Shown piece by piece: positions 63,920-64,000 of a stretch of 64,000 bases of DNA. The stretch comes from CAVVEC01 sp963770485 (GTDB lineage: Bacteria; Acidobacteriota; Terriglobia; Terriglobales; Acidobacteriaceae). The notes under the pieces are model-generated. The model did no database searches, was not told the origin of the DNA, and saw nothing but the letters and a program-made list of their open reading frames with translations. Position 1 is the first letter of the stretch. Each line of letters opens with the position of its first letter. The position numbers were made by a program, and so were the translations under genes. Where the stretch lies: the NCBI GenBank assembly GCA_963770485.1, contig CAVYPX010000016.1:496001-560000 (forward strand), given 5' to 3'.

Positions 63920-64000
63920 CTAGACCTCAACCTCCGAAGCGCTCGCGTGTAGACCCACGCGAGCATCCTTGATCTTGCGTTGCAGAGCTGCCATGGCAGA
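63920..64000 (-). CDS. C-terminus of an upstream gene (cut by the window edge)
   Basis: Minus-strand codons from 64000 read SAMAALQRKIKDARVG, then LHASASEVEV and TAG at 63920-63922, only 3 bp before the methyltransferase start. The close spacing suggests the same operon. Too short to identify. Confidence 0.5.
   Translation of the reverse strand, partial: SAMAALQRKIKDARVGLHASASEVEV

Noticed and set aside
1..64000. tRNA, rRNA or known riboswitch
   Set aside because: No cloverleaf with GTTC-type T loop, no rRNA core sequence and no TPP-type element upstream of thiS was recognised by eye; a covariance-model search would be decisive.

Overview
The window looks like a chromosome segment of an Acidobacteriota bacterium, probably Terriglobia. 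This is inferred from family content, not from a marker gene: secreted tandem-repeat (GloVer-type) proteins, an M13 peptidase beside a sortilin/BNR-repeat giant, a 14-gene-type complex I operon, DUF5777- and DUF5818-like secreted proteins, and many small hairpin repeats of the 'GTCATCCTGAGCGAAG' type. No rRNA, tRNA, CRISPR array, phage or transposase was found.

Layout. 1-6.4 kb: the 3' end of a secreted protein gene, then a divergent pair made of an M13 metallopeptidase (-) and a ~1060-aa BNR-repeat protein (+). 6.5-28.8 kb: one long minus-strand exopolysaccharide (EPS) cluster of 18 genes. Read in the transcription direction it runs: NusG/UpxY-type antiterminator, TetR regulator, Wzc-like tyrosine kinase, Wza-like export protein, WbpB-WbpD fusion, WbpE-like aminotransferase, glycosyltransferase, acetyltransferase, flippase, polymerase/ligase, glycosyltransferase, OafA-like acyltransferase (frameshifted), AsnB-like amidotransferase, glycosyltransferase, initiating phosphoglycosyl transferase, WecD-like GNAT, second DegT aminotransferase, and a membrane-anchored epimerase. 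This is a Wzx/Wzy-type pathway for a polymer probably carrying an acetamido-uronic acid and an N-acylated amino-dideoxy sugar.

29.4-34.8 kb: a secreted protein, three very small Flp-type prepilins (two on +, one on -), a sigma-54 response regulator between them, and an ABC exporter pair. 34.8-48.6 kb: a complex I (nuo) operon on the minus strand, order A-C-D-[S23 gene]-E-F-G-H-J-K-L-M-N. nuoB and nuoI are absent from it. Four of its junctions carry head-to-head arrays of degenerate 7-8-bp repeats that can fold into long hairpins, and an S23/four-helix-bundle gene is bracketed by them. 48.9-58.1 kb: small conserved proteins, ThiS, a MerR regulator with a perfect inverted-repeat operator, a 1-kb repeat island with a 180-bp tandem repeat, RibBA with a degenerate RibA half, a receiver-PilZ-PilZ protein, and GloVer-repeat secreted proteins. 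58.3-64 kb: a secreted beta-propeller protein, a DUF5777-like outer-membrane beta-barrel, a DUF5818-like protein, and a radical SAM/SPASM plus methyltransferase pair that continues past the right edge.

The least familiar features are the heptamer/octamer repeat arrays and S23 insertion inside the complex I operon, the tiny Flp-pilin trio around a sigma-54 regulator without Tad machinery, and the 180-bp tandem repeat.
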